Assembly: GCA_043720395.1 (NCBI GenBank)
Contig: JAYSSR010000081.1
Span: 1-64,000 of the forward strand
Direction of reading: 5' to 3'
Length of the DNA stretch: 64,000 nt
Source: JANOYY01 sp043720395
Lineage (GTDB): Bacteria; Actinomycetota; Acidimicrobiia; Acidimicrobiales; JANYDT01
A program made the translations under genes and the position numbers. Positions 26,219 to 34,896 of this stretch are shown one piece after another. Under the pieces are notes generated by a model, which saw only the letters and a list, made by a program, of their open reading frames with translations, was not told the origin of the DNA and did no database searches. Within the stretch, counting starts at the first letter, position 1. Every line of letters begins with the position of its first letter.

Positions 26219-27058
26219 TCAGAACAGCGTGACCGGTCCGTCGGGCCATCCGGGCGAGGGAACCACGTGGACGTTGCGCTCGGACAACTCCGCGGCCAGT
26301 GTCCGAAGAGTTTGGGGCGCGTGGCCCTCGTAGTGGTTGTTGACGACGACGTACACGTGCGGGACGCTGCGTTCCGCGAGTTCGACGACACGGTCGACCC
26401 AGAAGCGACGTCCTTCCACTTGCGGACGCTGGACGCGATCCTTCGACATGCCGTCATGCCGTCCGATCAAGCGAAGGTATGCACACGTAGTACTCGTGTC
26501 GAAGTGCTGACGACCGAGCGCCGGGACGTCGTGCAGATCGTTGGACACCATCGTCACGTCGTGCTCGCGGAACATCGCGTGCACGTCGGGCACGTTCCAC
26601 GACGGGTCGCGCAACTCCAAACCAAACTGTACGGGGCCGCGTGCCCAGGTTTGAAGGAACGTACGCATACGATTGTCGTTCGCTGCCGTTCGAGCGAACG
26701 ACGGCTGCATCTGCACCACGATCATCGCGAGACGCTTCCCGAGGCCATCGATCAACGACTCGCAGAAGTGCCGAAAGGGGACCTCGGGCGGGCTCAACAG
26801 CGTGTCCTGCACAAGCTCCTTCGGTGCCTTGCATGACACACGGAAATTCGCCGGCATTATGCCAGCCCATCGCTCGATCGTGGATGCGGCGGGGGCTGCG
26901 TAGAACGTCGAGTCGATCTCGAGGAACCGGAACGCCTCGACGTAGCGGCGCAACGTGTCCGACGCCGACGTGCCGGCCGGGTAGAACGTGCCCGCCCAGT
27001 CGGGCAGATAAGACCACCCGGCCGTGCCCAGCCACACCATGGTCTTCGACTGGCCCAT
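26219..27058 (-). CDS. DUF72 family protein (YecE-like)
   Basis: A 279-residue DUF72 protein with a TIM-barrel-like fold. Family motifs are GTAGWSYLPDWAGTFYP, FLEIDSTFYAAP, FRVSCKAPKEL, FGLELRDPSW, CAYLRLIGRHDG and VYVVVNNHYEGHAP. Biochemical function is unknown for the family. ATG start at 27058. It is a single gene just past the convergence with nothing obvious; the gap to the ATPase is about 100 bases. Confidence 0.88.
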   Translation of the reverse strand: MGQSKTMVWLGTAGWSYLPDWAGTFYPAGTSASDTLRRYVEAFRFLEIDSTFYAAPAASTIERWAGIMPANFRVSCKAPKELVQDTLLSPPEVPFRHFCESLIDGLGKRLAMIVVQMQPSFARTAANDNRMRTFLQTWARGPVQFGLELRDPSWNVPDVHAMFREHDVTMVSNDLHDVPALGRQHFDTSTTCAYLRLIGRHDGMSKDRVQRPQVEGRRFWVDRVVELAERSVPHVYVVVNNHYEGHAPQTLRTLAAELSERNVHVVPSPGWPDGPVTLF

Positions 27059-27155
27059 GCGTTTGCGAGACTACCTGTCCGACGCCCGCGGTCACCGTCT
27101 CCCGCGGTTCGACGAAGCGCAGCAGCAGCAGAGTCCGCCCCCGGGAGAGCGTGCG

Positions 27156-28610
27156 TTACATCGAGTTCGCGATGGTCCCGACGCTTCCAGCGTTGGAGGC
27201 CAGCGTGACCGCGGGCGCAAACGTGGCGATTTCCGCCTCGATCGCGACATCGAGTCGGCTCGGGGGTCCCGGGGGGACGTGGTCGGGATCGGACAGGACG
27301 GCCGCGTTCGTTTGCGCCTTCTGCGTGTCCGCCCAATAGAGACGGGCCGCAGCCTCCAACGTGCCGCGGTCAAGCACCGTCGGACGCTCCTCGTACTCGC
27401 AAATCGACTTGGCCATCTTCGAGAGGTCCCACGGATAGTTCGCCCGCAAACCAATCGGGTCGCGCGAGCGACAGATCTGCGTCATTACCGGGAATGAGTC
27501 TTCCGTGAGACCGACCTGCTCGTGACGTCCAGCAAGCGTAAGGATTTCGCCGAACTGTGAATCAGTCACGGGACCTACGTACACCTTGTTCTTGACTCGA
27601 CGGAAGAACGCCTCGTCGCCGAGATCCTCGGGGTCCATATTCGTCGAAAAGAGAACCATGAGTTCAAAGGGCATCGCGAATTTCACGCCGGTCCGTAAAG
27701 CGAGATAATCGACGCGCTTGACAAGCGGATAGATCCACCTATTGAGAAGCTGTTCGGGCGTGAGTACCTGACGGCCGAAGTCGTCGATCAGGAACATCCC
27801 ATTGTTCGCCTTGACCTGCAGTGGCGCGGTGTAGATCGAACTCACGGGGTCGTAGTTGAGCGACAGCATGTCCATCTCGAGTTCACCGCCAGCAACAACG
27901 AGGGGACGCTTGCATGCGACCCACCGAGGGTCGAGGTCCGCTGGCTGTTCCGGCAGCGTCTCATGAACAACTGGGTCGTAGATCATCACGTATTGGCCCT
28001 CCACGAGGACCGCCTTGGGCACGATGATAAAGTCCGGATAGAGCCGCACAAGGCGCTCGGCAAGCGATGTTTTGCCCGTGCCCGCCGGGCCGTAGAAAAA
28101 GATCGAGTGCTGGCTATTGAACGCAGGGCCAAGCTGATCGAGCATCTCATCGGCGACCACGAGATCCGCAAATGCGTGGCGAATGGATTCGCGATTGACC
28201 TTCATCGTCGCCTTTTGGAGCTGCACCGCCTTCTGGTAGCTCACAAGCGCAACGGGCGCTATGCCTGCATATTGACATGCTTCGAATCGATTCCTCGCTT
28301 CCTCACGACCGAATGTTGTGAGCGAGAACTGGTAGTCGTTGCCCGACATTCCCTGCACGTCGAGGTACTTGCGACCTCGAAGCTCGTCGAACGCTTCCGT
28401 TACGACGCCGCCAGAGAGACCGAGTGCCTTGGACAGCCGGATGAGCGACGTGGTTTCCTCCGCAAGCGTGCGTCGCAGGAAAAGGTCGAGAACCGTGTTG
28501 AACGGGATGTCGAGCGTCTTTCGACTGAGAGGCTGGGAGACGTCCAACACATGGGAATCGTCGGGGGAGGAAACGTTCTCAGGCACGAGTTGAGTTATCG
28601 GCACAAACAT
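27156..28610 (-). CDS. Winged-helix AAA family ATPase
   Basis: A 484-residue ATPase. Residues about 30-110 form a winged-helix-like region (LFLRRTLAEETTSLIRLSKA, ALGLSGGVVTEAFDELRGRK). The AAA core has Walker A FFYGPAGTGKTSLAERL, Walker B NGMFLIDDFGRQ, sensor 1 LMVLFSTNMDPEDL and arginine-finger region EAFFRRVKNKVYVG. This family is widespread among environmental bacteria, often near pilus or stress genes; its substrate is unknown. The start is unsure: the ATG at 28610 fits homologues, while GTG codons at 28649 and 28700 and an open frame to 28895 would lengthen it. Confidence 0.82.
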   Translation of the reverse strand: MFVPITQLVPENVSSPDDSHVLDVSQPLSRKTLDIPFNTVLDLFLRRTLAEETTSLIRLSKALGLSGGVVTEAFDELRGRKYLDVQGMSGNDYQFSLTTFGREEARNRFEACQYAGIAPVALVSYQKAVQLQKATMKVNRESIRHAFADLVVADEMLDQLGPAFNSQHSIFFYGPAGTGKTSLAERLVRLYPDFIIVPKAVLVEGQYVMIYDPVVHETLPEQPADLDPRWVACKRPLVVAGGELEMDMLSLNYDPVSSIYTAPLQVKANNGMFLIDDFGRQVLTPEQLLNRWIYPLVKRVDYLALRTGVKFAMPFELMVLFSTNMDPEDLGDEAFFRRVKNKVYVGPVTDSQFGEILTLAGRHEQVGLTEDSFPVMTQICRSRDPIGLRANYPWDLSKMAKSICEYEERPTVLDRGTLEAAARLYWADTQKAQTNAAVLSDPDHVPPGPPSRLDVAIEAEIATFAPAVTLASNAGSVGTIANSM

Positions 28611-28856
28611 GACAGGCACTGAAATTTCTGAGTCGTTCGGCTCCTCCACACCGAGGGTGGCCGTGGCTGCGCCGTAGAACGGGTAGCCTATGAAAAGCAC
28701 TGCACCGGACCTCGGTGTACTGCGGTCGAGTGCAGCGCCTCTCAGCGCTTGGTTTTCCCTATTTCGCCCGGTTTCACCGGTTCGGGGGATGTCGCCGTTC
28801 ACGGCGGTTGGCCACGCATCAACGGCCAATTTCTCTAACAGACGATAGGAACAACC

Positions 28857-30350
28857 ATGCCCGATACCTCTCACCGATCTTCCGGCGCGCCCCAACCCGG
28901 ACGCCGCCGCCGATCACGACCGGCCAACCCGGTCTCGTCCGGTGCAGGACGCCCCCGGACCGACTCGAACCGCCAGCAGGATTGGCCGACTCCGTCCGCC
29001 TCGATGACCGCCACCGCCGTCATCGACCACGAAGCCGATACCGCTCCGGACGCCGACGTGGAACTGCGGAGCTTTGTCGAACTCGGCGTCCCCGACTCGA
29101 TCATTCGCGTCCTCGCCGACACGGGTGTCACCGAGCCCTTCCCGATCCAGGCGGCGACGCTGCCCGACTCGCTCGCCGGCTGCGACGTCCTCGGCCGTGG
29201 CAAGACCGGAAGCGGCAAGACCATCGCGTTCGCGATCCCCGTCGTGGTGGCACTCGCCAACTCTGGGACGAAGCGCACCGCTGGGCGTCCACGTGCATTG
29301 GTACTCGTACCCACCCGTGAGCTTGCTAATCAGGTCACCGAGACACTCGCCCCGATCGCGAAGGCCATGTCGCTGCGCCTCACCACCATCTTCGGCGGTG
29401 TCGGCCAGAACCCCCAGGTCAACGCGCTGCGCACAGGTGTCGACATTGTCGTTGCCTGCCCGGGGCGTCTCGAAGACCTCATGCAGCAGGGCCATTGCCG
29501 TCTCGATCATGTGGAGGTGACGGTCCTCGACGAGGCCGACCACATGGCCGATCTCGGCTTCCTCCCGGTCGTCAAGCGGCTGATGGATGCGACGCCCTCG
29601 CGTGGGCAGCGTCTGCTCTTCTCGGCGACGCTCGACAACGGGATCGACGTGCTCGTCAAGCGTTACCTCGTGAATCCGGTTGTGCATTCCGTCGATCCGG
29701 CGGTCGCTCCACCGAGCACGATGACGCATCACATTTTCGCCGTGAACGTCGCAGACAAGCCGACGGTCGTGCGCGAGTTGGCCGCCGGACGCGACCGTTC
29801 GCTGCTGTTCACGCGAACCAAGCATGGTGCCAAGAAGTTGGCGAAATACCTCACGATGTCGGGCATCCCGGCCGTTGAGTTGCACGGCAACCTCTCGCAG
29901 AATGCCCGCGAGCGGAACCTCCAGTCGTTCTCCGAGGGCTCAACCAAGGTGCTTGTCGCCACCGATATCGCTGCGCGTGGCATCCACGTCGACGACATCG
30001 CTCTGGTGATCCACGTTGACCCGCCGACCGAGCACAAGGCGTATCTGCACCGTTCTGGTCGTACGGCTCGTGCGGGTGCCGAAGGAATCGTGGTCACGAT
30101 GATGACGCCCGACCAGGTCGGCGACGTGAAAGCGCTGACGCGAGCGGCGAAGATCGGCCCGACGGTTACCCGTGTCACGCCCGGACACGACGCCATCTCG
30201 GATCTCGTCGGCGAGCCTGCGGACCTTGTGGCTCCGCCGGCACCCGCCCCCGTCGTGCGTCAGCAGCCGGCGCCGCGCCGTCCGGCGAACCGGCCGGTCC
30301 CGCCGTCGGCCCGGCGTTCGGGTCAACGCACTGGTCAGCGTCGGGGCTGA
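28857..30350 (+). CDS. DEAD-box RNA helicase
   Basis: A 497-residue ATP-dependent RNA helicase. Motifs in order: Q-motif region VTEPFPIQAATLPDSL, motif I GKTGSGKT, PTRELA, TPGR-like CPGRLEDL, VLDEADHM, SAT, and C-terminal LHGNLSQ, ATDIAARGIHV and HRSGRTARAG. The N-terminal 55 residues and C-terminal 60 residues are basic, Pro/Arg-rich, low-complexity tails suited to RNA binding. RhlE/CshA-like role in RNA turnover or cold adaptation is likely. ATG at 28857 preceded by tagga. Divergent from the AAA ATPase. Confidence 0.93.
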   Translation: MPDTSHRSSGAPQPGRRRRSRPANPVSSGAGRPRTDSNRQQDWPTPSASMTATAVIDHEADTAPDADVELRSFVELGVPDSIIRVLADTGVTEPFPIQAATLPDSLAGCDVLGRGKTGSGKTIAFAIPVVVALANSGTKRTAGRPRALVLVPTRELANQVTETLAPIAKAMSLRLTTIFGGVGQNPQVNALRTGVDIVVACPGRLEDLMQQGHCRLDHVEVTVLDEADHMADLGFLPVVKRLMDATPSRGQRLLFSATLDNGIDVLVKRYLVNPVVHSVDPAVAPPSTMTHHIFAVNVADKPTVVRELAAGRDRSLLFTRTKHGAKKLAKYLTMSGIPAVELHGNLSQNARERNLQSFSEGSTKVLVATDIAARGIHVDDIALVIHVDPPTEHKAYLHRSGRTARAGAEGIVVTMMTPDQVGDVKALTRAAKIGPTVTRVTPGHDAISDLVGEPADLVAPPAPAPVVRQQPAPRRPANRPVPPSARRSGQRTGQRRG

Positions 30351-30432
30351 CTCGCCCGGTTTCGCGGGAACCGCCATTTCCGTGCGCCCAGCGCCACACA
30401 TCGCACACTGAAACCCCCGACCCGCCGCGCGC

Positions 30433-30448
30433 TACCGGGATTACCGGG
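30433..30448. promoter_or_regulatory. Direct repeat upstream of hydrogenase 1
   Basis: Two copies of taccggg (30433-30439 and 30442-30448), nine bases apart, lie 44 bases before the small-subunit start. The position suits an activator or repressor site, but this is a weak, sequence-only observation. Confidence 0.3.
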
Positions 30449-30491
30449 CTTCCGTGACCGCTGAACTGGGCCCGCAACTAGCGTCTCCCCC

Positions 30492-31274
30492 ATGGTCGAC
30501 CACCGGACGGATCATGCTGCGATCGTGTGGCTGTCGACCAGCGGGTGCGAGGGTTGCACGATGGCCGTCCTCGGTGCGACGGCACCGCGCCTCGAAGAGC
30601 TGCTCTCGGGGACGCTGACGCACATACCGTCGATCGAGTTCGTCCACTCGCTTCTTGCCTTCGACGCCGGACGCCGTTTTGAGGATCGCCTCCTGGCGGC
30701 GGAGTCCGGCGACCTCGGCCTGTTCGTACTCGTCGTCGAGGGTGCGCCACTTGACCAGTCACTCGCGGGCGACGGACAGTTCAACCGACTCGGAACCCGA
30801 ACCCCGGAAGCTTGGATCAGCGCGCTTGCGCCCGTTGCCGCGGCCACAATTGCTATCGGAACGTGCGCAACCGCGGGCGGGATACCGGCCGCTGCTGGAT
30901 CGGTCACCGGTGCCATGAGCCTGATGGCGTTTCTCGGCCAGGGATACCAGTCGGCTGGCGGGCTCCCGATCGTGAACGTGCCCGGCTGCGCCCCACCAGG
31001 AGACGCGTTTATCGAGACGCTCAGCTACGTGCTGCTCCACCTCGGTGGCCTTGTTCCACTCGATCTCGACGCGCATGGACGACCGCGGTGGCTCTTCGAC
31101 GAGCGAACGCCGGTGACACTTCGTGGGCATGGTTCACCGTTGGAAGCCGACTGTGGCGTGCCATCACGAGGCTGGATCAACCGGCTCGGGGGCTGCGTCG
31201 CTGTCGGGGGATCGTGCATCGGTTGTACGCGCGCAGACTTTCCGGACCTTGCGCTCGACGCAATGGCGGTCTGA
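30492..31274 (+). CDS. [NiFe] hydrogenase small subunit, distal-cluster-less (putative H2 sensor)
   Basis: A 260-residue small subunit closely related in layout to the full-length one at 46699. Proximal-cluster cysteines are present (C19-E-G-C22, C125 in GTC, C166 in VPGC). Medial-cluster cysteines are also present: C221, C235, C242 and C245. The distal-cluster ligands of the other subunit (H-x2-C and C-x5-C) are absent because a segment of about 20 residues is missing. It also lacks about 44 N-terminal and 70 C-terminal residues. There is no Tat signal. Without the distal cluster, electrons have no normal exit, which fits a sensor better than an uptake enzyme. ATG at 30492; no clear ribosome binding site. 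Confidence 0.9.
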   Translation: MVDHRTDHAAIVWLSTSGCEGCTMAVLGATAPRLEELLSGTLTHIPSIEFVHSLLAFDAGRRFEDRLLAAESGDLGLFVLVVEGAPLDQSLAGDGQFNRLGTRTPEAWISALAPVAAATIAIGTCATAGGIPAAAGSVTGAMSLMAFLGQGYQSAGGLPIVNVPGCAPPGDAFIETLSYVLLHLGGLVPLDLDAHGRPRWLFDERTPVTLRGHGSPLEADCGVPSRGWINRLGGCVAVGGSCIGCTRADFPDLALDAMAV

Positions 31275-31280
31275 CTCGCA

Positions 31281-33128
31281 GTGTGCTTCGAACAGCTTCC
31301 GATTGCGTTCGACGAGCACGGCCGCGCCGTGCTTCTCGACGGAGCCTTCAGGCCCGAGACATTCGCAGGGCATCATCGGCGCGCCAACTCAACGTCGACG
31401 GAACCGCTCACCAACGGCCGTCGATTCGACATCGATCCCGTCACGCGCGTCGCAGGAACGCTGGCCGTGCATACGACGATCGACCTGAAGAATCGCGTGG
31501 TGACGGAGGCGTACTCCGAAGCGTTGCAGTTCCGCGGTTACGAGCTCATCCTGAAGGGACGACGCCCGCTCGAAGCCGTCGACATCTCCTCGCGAGCCTG
31601 CGGAGTATGCGGCGGCGTGCACTCCGTCTGTAGCTCGATGGCCCTCGAAATGATCTCCGGTGTTGCGCCGCCACCGCTCGCGATCCTGACCCGCAACCTT
31701 GGCGAGGCCGCCGAACTGCTCTACGACCACAGCCTGCACCTGTTCCTTCTCGCGGGTCCGGACTACTCGGCCGTAATGGTCAGTCGGACCAATCCCGCAC
31801 TTTGGCGACGAGCCGGGCGAACCGCCGCGCCGGGTGCCGCGACCCACGGCTTTCTCACCATTGGCGACCTCATGGCCGCGTTGAACCCAATGGAGGGTGC
31901 CCTCTACCGCCAAGCACTCGAGGTCACCCGCTGGGGCCGCGAGATCGTGTCGCTCACCCTTGGCAAGTACCCGCACCCCTCGGCCGTGGGTCCAGCTGGG
32001 CTCGGCACTGAACTCGACCGTTCGACGCTGAACCAGGTCCTTGCACGCATCGTCCGGCTGCTCGATTTCGCCAAGGAAGCGGCGAGCATCTGGGACGACC
32101 TCGTCGAGTTCTTCTACGCAGCCGATCCCGCGTATCGCCAAGTCGGCGTCCGATCGACAAACCTCATTTCGTTCGGCATGTGGGACGACCCGAACGCGTA
32201 CGACGCAACCTACGCCGCTTCCGACGATTGGGGTCGCCGACGCCTGTCCACCCCGGGTGCAGTCGTCGACGGTGTTCTGCGCACCACCAAATTGCGCCAG
32301 ATCGACACCGGTATCGAGGAGTTCGTCGACCACTCCTTCTACGAACAATGGGTCAATCTCGACCATCCAGCGGCGTCGCCCGACGGCTCGCCGCTCTCGC
32401 CGTTCCACCCGTTCAACAAGCAGACGATTCCGCGTCCGGAGCAGACCCGTTGGAAGGAGAAGTATTCGTGGTCGACGGCTCCCCGCTGGGATCATCAGGC
32501 GATGGAAGCCGGCCCCTTCGCCCGGCAGTGGATCACGGCAGCCGCTGGACTGGTCGACACCGACTTCATCTCCGCCGGCAACGGCACATTGCAGGTACGC
32601 ATACCAGGGGGCCGCCTGCCCGAGACGACTATCACGTGGACCGCACCCACCGTTGTCAACGCCTTCGAGCGCAATCGGGCTCGGGCCGTGCATATCGGCT
32701 ACTGCCTCATGGTCGCGTACGGCTACCTCATGGAAGGCTTCGACTACTTACGACGCGGTGACACGGAAATGCGGCGTCCATTCGAGATTCGTGACGGAAT
32801 CGGGGTCGGATTCTGGGAGGGCGGACGCGGCGCTCTTTCTCACTATTGCCGCATCGAGGACGGCCGCATTGCGAATTATCAGATCCTCACGCCGAGCACT
32901 TGGATGGCGTCGCCACGCGATCCGTGGGGCGTCGGTGGACCCTACGAGGACGCGGTGACAGCGACGCCACTGCTTGAGGAAACTTACGACCCTGACGAGT
33001 TCGTCGGCATCGACATTCTCCGAGCAATCCGCAGTTTCGATCCGTGTCTCCCGTGTGCCGTTCACCTGCACACCGGTGCCGGAACCGTGATCCGTGACGC
33101 AACAACGTGCCAATGCACGCTCGGGTGA
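31281..33128 (+). CDS. [NiFe] hydrogenase large subunit (putative H2 sensor)
   Basis: A 615-residue catalytic subunit. L1 motif SRACGVCGGVH gives Ni ligands C107 and C110. L2 motif DPCLPCAVH gives C589 and C592. The RACGVCGGVH form is that of actinobacterial-type (group 1h, formerly group 5) enzymes. A 20-residue tail follows H595 and would be removed by a maturation protease if processing is as usual; HupUV-type sensors lack such a tail. GTG at 31281, six bases after the small-subunit stop; its N-terminus CFEQLPIAFD parallels CFKNLPIEFD of the second enzyme. The next gene encodes a histidine kinase. Confidence 0.93.
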   Translation: MCFEQLPIAFDEHGRAVLLDGAFRPETFAGHHRRANSTSTEPLTNGRRFDIDPVTRVAGTLAVHTTIDLKNRVVTEAYSEALQFRGYELILKGRRPLEAVDISSRACGVCGGVHSVCSSMALEMISGVAPPPLAILTRNLGEAAELLYDHSLHLFLLAGPDYSAVMVSRTNPALWRRAGRTAAPGAATHGFLTIGDLMAALNPMEGALYRQALEVTRWGREIVSLTLGKYPHPSAVGPAGLGTELDRSTLNQVLARIVRLLDFAKEAASIWDDLVEFFYAADPAYRQVGVRSTNLISFGMWDDPNAYDATYAASDDWGRRRLSTPGAVVDGVLRTTKLRQIDTGIEEFVDHSFYEQWVNLDHPAASPDGSPLSPFHPFNKQTIPRPEQTRWKEKYSWSTAPRWDHQAMEAGPFARQWITAAAGLVDTDFISAGNGTLQVRIPGGRLPETTITWTAPTVVNAFERNRARAVHIGYCLMVAYGYLMEGFDYLRRGDTEMRRPFEIRDGIGVGFWEGGRGALSHYCRIEDGRIANYQILTPSTWMASPRDPWGVGGPYEDAVTATPLLEETYDPDEFVGIDILRAIRSFDPCLPCAVHLHTGAGTVIRDATTCQCTLG

Positions 33129-34821
33129 GTCGGGTAACTCGGGTGACTCGTTGAACGAGCAGCAAGCCTCTGATCGACTCGCACAGGCTCTCGTCGGGTT
33201 CTCGGCCGTGCAACTTGAACTGGACCGCGAGCGGCTCGAACGGGCAGAAATCGAAGCGCTCTTCGACGAGATCCTCGAGGCAATGGCCGATGCCATCGTC
33301 GTCACGGATCCGACCGGAAGGGTGCGCCGCCAGAACCGGGCTGCGGTCCACGTCCTCGGGCCCGACCCGACTTCGATCACGGGCCAGACGATTTCCAGCC
33401 AGACGATTTCCGGCCAGACGATTTCCGGCGACGCCGCTCAACCAATCGTGGAAACCGCATGGGCGATCTTGCGTGAGAGCCCGACGGGTTCTCACGTGCG
33501 CGAGGTGACCGTCGAGAATGCGTCGGGGGAAACCATTCCGCTCAGCGTCTCGTCGAACGTCATTCGTGACCCGCACGGCAAGGTGATCGGTGCCGTCTCC
33601 GCTGCACGCGATCTCTCGGAGACCCAGCGGCTGCTCGTCGTGGTGCGCGAAGCCGAAGCGCGTTGGAAGCTGCTCGTTGGGGTGAGCGACGTGCTTGCGT
33701 CGTCGTTGGATGTGAATGAGGCAGTCAAACGGGTATGCGAAATGTTGTCCCTATCACTGTCTGTCATGACGCGAATCGTGCTCACCCGACCCGGAGGAAT
33801 CATCGATATGGACACGTCGATCGACGGTGCGTTTTGCGTTGGTGCTGCGCTGCCACCAAGAACAGCAATCTGGGCGGTGGTGCACGACCAACGGTTGATC
33901 AACATTTCGAGGACCGACGGCTATCCAATCGGTGTGAACCTGCCGGACGGGTCCGCGGTTCTTGCCCCGCTCCGGAACGGCTCGGAGTCGTACGGCGTGC
34001 TCGTCCTCAGCCGACCGGACATCGACGGATTCAGCGACAAAACCGAGCTGGTGCAGGAAATCGCTGGGCGGATCGGAATGGCCGTCGCGAATGCCCGTTT
34101 GCGCGAGTCACTCGGTCACGCTGAACGCCTTCGGGAAAAAACCGAGTTCCGTCAGCACATTGCCGCTGCGTTGTCGCACGACATGAAGACGCCGCTGGCA
34201 TCGATCGTCGGCGCTGTCCAGGCGCTGCAACACGGATCGATGGAGAAAAAGCGCGCAGAGCAGCTCCATCAGCTGCTCCACCGCCAGGCACAACGGCTTG
34301 ATCGGCTCGTTAGTCAGCTTCTCGACTTCGCACGCCTTGAGGCAGGCCACCCGCTCACGTTGAGACTCCAGCCGAACTCGGTGGAAAGCGTTCGAGACGT
34401 CATCGAGAGCGTCGTCGTCGGACACCCGGGTCGGCGCTTTGAAGTGGTCGTCGACCCGCACGCACCGAGCGTCTCCTGCGATCTCGATCGAGTCGGTCAG
34501 ATCGTGGCCAACCTCGTGTCGAATGCAGTCAAATACGCGCCGCAGGCCCTTCCTATAGGCCTGGCTGTACAAGCGACAGCCGACCGACGAGGCATGGTCA
34601 TCGAGGTAACGGATCATGGTCCCGGCATCGAACCGTCTGACCAGGCACGGCTGTTTGAACAGTTCAGGCGAGGCACGAACGTCGGATCGACCGAGGGGGC
34701 CGGTCTCGGCCTGTATCTCGCGAAGGCAATGGTCGACGCGCACGGCGGGTCGATTCGCTGCGAGAGCCGCGTCGGCCGCGGTACGACGTTCACCGTCACC
34801 CTTCCCGTCGGACCGGGTTGA
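33094..34821 (+). CDS. PAS-GAF sensor histidine kinase linked to hydrogenase
   Basis: A soluble 575-residue histidine kinase. Order: charged helical N-terminus; PAS (about 60-175, IVVTDPTGRVRRQNRAA); GAF-like region (about 190-345); HisKA with ALSHDMKTPLASI (phospho-His about residue 362); HATPase with NLVSNAVKYAP, DHGPGI and GAGLGLYLAKA. No membrane helix is seen, so it senses an intracellular cue. The GTG at 33094 overlaps the large-subunit gene by 35 bases; a TTG at 33151 is an alternative start. By analogy with HupUV/HoxBC-HoxJ, the hydrogenase would control its autophosphorylation. The PAS contains a triple 15-base tandem repeat. Confidence 0.9.
   Translation: MTQQRANARSGESGNSGDSLNEQQASDRLAQALVGFSAVQLELDRERLERAEIEALFDEILEAMADAIVVTDPTGRVRRQNRAAVHVLGPDPTSITGQTISSQTISGQTISGDAAQPIVETAWAILRESPTGSHVREVTVENASGETIPLSVSSNVIRDPHGKVIGAVSAARDLSETQRLLVVVREAEARWKLLVGVSDVLASSLDVNEAVKRVCEMLSLSLSVMTRIVLTRPGGIIDMDTSIDGAFCVGAALPPRTAIWAVVHDQRLINISRTDGYPIGVNLPDGSAVLAPLRNGSESYGVLVLSRPDIDGFSDKTELVQEIAGRIGMAVANARLRESLGHAERLREKTEFRQHIAAALSHDMKTPLASIVGAVQALQHGSMEKKRAEQLHQLLHRQAQRLDRLVSQLLDFARLEAGHPLTLRLQPNSVESVRDVIESVVVGHPGRRFEVVVDPHAPSVSCDLDRVGQIVANLVSNAVKYAPQALPIGLAVQATADRRGMVIEVTDHGPGIEPSDQARLFEQFRRGTNVGSTEGAGLGLYLAKAMVDAHGGSIRCESRVGRGTTFTVTLPVGPG
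33121..33147. repeat. 9-bp tandem repeat at the hydrogenase-kinase junction
   Basis: Three near-identical units, tcgggtgag, tcgggtaac and tcgggtgac, span the large-subunit stop (33126-33128). In the kinase frame they encode a short Ser-Gly repeat. Confidence 0.6.
33383..33427. repeat. 15-bp tandem repeat inside the kinase PAS domain
   Basis: The unit gccagacgatttccg is present three times in a row with one variant base. It encodes repeats of about five residues (QTISS/QTISG) within the PAS domain, so the loop length may vary between strains without shifting the frame. Confidence 0.8.
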
Positions 34822-34896
34822 GCCTGCCCGCCGGTCGACTCGCGGCGGGTGCGTACACTCGGTCCGTGCCAGTTGCGCGAGGGGTCGTCAGGGTTC

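Noticed and set aside
30492..33128. Classifying the first hydrogenase as a HupUV/HoxBC (group 2b) sensor
   Set aside because: Its RACGVCGGVH motif and C-terminal tail match the actinobacterial-type enzyme at 47944 rather than group 2 sensors.
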